Source: JAGQUL01 sp038212015 (GTDB lineage Bacteria > Actinomycetota > Thermoleophilia > Gaiellales > SKUG01). From it: 6,799 nt of DNA. The position numbers were made by a program, and so were the translations under genes. Below the pieces are notes generated by a model. That model saw only the letters and a program-made list of their open reading frames with translations. It did no database searches and was not told the origin of the DNA. This document shows, piece after piece, positions 5,496 through 6,799 of the stretch. Each line of letters opens with the position of its first letter. Positions within the stretch are counted from its first letter, which is position 1. The DNA lies in the NCBI GenBank assembly GCA_038212015.1, contig JBBQUY010000118.1, positions 1 through 6,799 on the forward strand. Reading direction: 5' to 3'.

Positions 5496-6134
5496 CTAGT
5501 CAATGATGTGTTCCCGCAGCGCCCGCGCGACCGCCTGGGTCCGACTCTCGACCTCGAGCTTCACGAAGATGTTCGACACGTGCGCCTTGACGGTCTCTGA
5601 CGAGATGCCGAGGCTGTGGGCCATTCCGGCATTCTGCCGGCCGTCCGCCATGAGGATGAGGATCTCCCGTTCGCGGGGCGACAGGGGCTTCATCGTCGAC
5701 GCGTTCGGCGCGAGCAGTTCCGCCGCGATCGTCGGGTCGATGTACCGTCGCCCTTCTCGAGCAGCGGACAGGGCGTCGACGACGGTTCCCAGCGACGAGT
5801 CCTTGAGCACGAATCCGGAGACCCCCGCTTCCAGCGCCTGTTCCGCCTGTCGGGTCGTCCCCGCGCCCGAATATAGGACGATCCTCGTCGCCTGCCCCTC
5901 GTCCATGAGGGTGCGTGCGACCTCCAGCCCGTCGCCATCCGGCAGGCGCACGTCCATGAGGACGACGTCGGGTCGCAGTCGTCGGAGCATGTCGAGGGCC
6001 TCAGCAGCTGTCGCAGCCTCGCCGACGAGGTCGATCCAGTCGACGCACTCCAGGCGACCGCGCATGCCCGCGCGAACCACCTCGTGATCGTCGACGATGG
6101 CGCATGTGGTCTGTTCCACCATGATGGGGTTCAT
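5496..6134 (-). CDS. NarL/FixJ-type response regulator (REC + LuxR HTH)
   Basis: DNA-binding transcription regulator of 212 residues, full length for the family. The receiver domain covers about 9-125: acidic pair D15-D16, phospho-acceptor D61 in VVLMDVRLPDGDG, switch S88 in VLYSG, and K110 in FVLKDSS. The LuxR-type helix-turn-helix covers about 149-208 (LSPREREILILMADGRQNAG, then SETVKAHVSNIFVKL). Where most relatives have NKEIA this one has NAGMA at the start of the helix pair, a small departure. The ATG at 6134 overlaps the kinase stop codon (ATGA), so the pair is translationally coupled. A second ATG at residue 5 is possible but would lose the overlap. Target genes cannot be inferred. The operon appears to end here, with a GC hairpin downstream. 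Confidence 0.95.
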   Translation of the reverse strand: MNPIMVEQTTCAIVDDHEVVRAGMRGRLECVDWIDLVGEAATAAEALDMLRRLRPDVVLMDVRLPDGDGLEVARTLMDEGQATRIVLYSGAGTTRQAEQALEAGVSGFVLKDSSLGTVVDALSAAREGRRYIDPTIAAELLAPNASTMKPLSPREREILILMADGRQNAGMAHSLGISSETVKAHVSNIFVKLEVESRTQAVARALREHIID

Positions 6135-6799
6135 GCCCCCGACATCGCCACGTTACCGGGTGAGGTGAATCCCCCATGCGGGTCATCCGGGACCTGCGCA
6201 CGCAGCGGGATCACCGCGGTCAGCGTGCTGCGGTCGGTCGACGTGGCGAGGTCGAGCTCGCCGCCATGCGAGCGCACGCGCGCATCCAGGAGCACCAGGC
6301 CCCGGCCCAGCCCGTTGTCGCCGTCGCTGTCCGCACGGGCGACGTTCCGGGCGCGTCCCGGATCCTCGATACAGATGCGAAGCACGTCGGAATCGGCGTT
6401 CACCACCAAGTGGATCGGGCCGGTGTCGGCATGCTTGCATGCATTCACCAACCCCTCGCGCGCAACGACGTAGGCAGTTCGACACAGCGCCTCGGGCAAC
6501 GCACGCGGGCCATCCACTTCGACATCGATCGCTGCCCTGAACTGCGCGGCCACGGCATCGACGATCGTTCGGAAGCCCAGCGCCATGTCGAGCATGTCGG
6601 CCTCCCGCGCATCGAGCCCCCTCATGATGCGCCGCAGCGCGTCCAGGCTCATTCGCACCTGCTCCTCGACATCCTCGAGTGCCTGCGGTCGGTCGTCGCG
6701 CGACGCGGCGTCGAGGAACATCAGCGCAGCGACGTTGTGCTGCACCGCGGTGTCGTGGAGATCGGCGCCGAGACGCGCGATCTTCTCCTCGCATTCGCG
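6131..6799 (-). CDS. Sensor histidine kinase (HisKA_3 / NarL-partner type), C-terminal part (cut by window edge)
   Basis: Two-component sensor kinase whose start lies beyond the right edge; 222 residues are visible. The fragment opens in the dimerisation/phospho-acceptor helix: KIARLGADLHDTAVQHNVAA has the HisKA_3 pattern with His15 of the fragment as probable phosphorylation site. The ATPase domain follows: N box AREGLVNACKHA (113-124), a G1-like segment CIEDPGRARN (143-152) and a G2 box GLGRGLVLLDARVRSHGGEL (163-182). G1 usually reads DxGxG, so DPGRA is degenerate. A short tail ends in PGNVAMSGA. The sensing part is not in the window, so signal and membrane topology are unknown. It is transcribed with, and overlaps by four bases, the response-regulator gene, which is its likely partner. 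Confidence 0.93.
   Translation of the reverse strand, partial: RECEEKIARLGADLHDTAVQHNVAALMFLDAASRDDRPQALEDVEEQVRMSLDALRRIMRGLDAREADMLDMALGFRTIVDAVAAQFRAAIDVEVDGPRALPEALCRTAYVVAREGLVNACKHADTGPIHLVVNADSDVLRICIEDPGRARNVARADSDGDNGLGRGLVLLDARVRSHGGELDLATSTDRSTLTAVIPLRAQVPDDPHGGFTSPGNVAMSGA

Noticed and set aside
5210..5503. 97-residue minus-strand open frame downstream of the response regulator
   Set aside because: It starts inside the end of the regulator gene, crosses the hairpin, and shows no recognisable motif.

Overview
The window is high-GC, dense, mostly bacterial-style coding DNA with strong G/C preference at third codon positions, GTG starts, and start/stop overlaps of four bases. Gene content (branched-chain amino acid ABC transporter, YegS-like lipid kinase, an AbiEi/DUF559-type protein, RDD membrane protein with a zinc ribbon, NarL-type two-component pair) fits an actinobacterium. 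An Acidimicrobiia-like lineage is a guess from overall feel, not something the sequence proves.

Layout. Positions 1-1631 (minus) hold the end of a branched-chain amino acid (or related amide/amino acid) uptake operon: a lipoprotein solute-binding protein followed, with a GTGA overlap, by the N-terminal part of a LivH permease that runs off the left edge. Divergent from it, a diacylglycerol-kinase-family lipid kinase (plus) ends at 2695. Next comes a repeat-rich spacer: four 14-bp tandem units, then two copies of a roughly 45-bp inverted-repeat element. The second copy contains the 3' end of a minus-strand gene (2847-3785) that fuses an AbiEi-like winged-helix N-terminus to a DUF559/PD-(D/E)XK nuclease-like C-terminus. 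A third copy of the element lies beyond its 5' end, together with an operator-like inverted repeat just upstream of its start.

From 4029 to 5070 (plus) there is a small uncharacterised gene and a zinc-ribbon RDD membrane protein. A minus-strand tRNA follows at 5089-5162. It carries a CAA (Leu) anticodon but has a short class I variable loop. About 330 bases without a convincing gene follow. The right end (minus) is a histidine kinase/LuxR-family response regulator pair with an ATGA overlap; the kinase is cut by the right edge.

The most interesting part is 2707-3935: a single nuclease-like gene bracketed by same-orientation palindromic elements, with a candidate operator of its own. The rest is ordinary actinobacterial chromosome. 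I found no integrase, transposase, CRISPR array, or clear multi-gene defence system, and I do not claim a new system is proven here.
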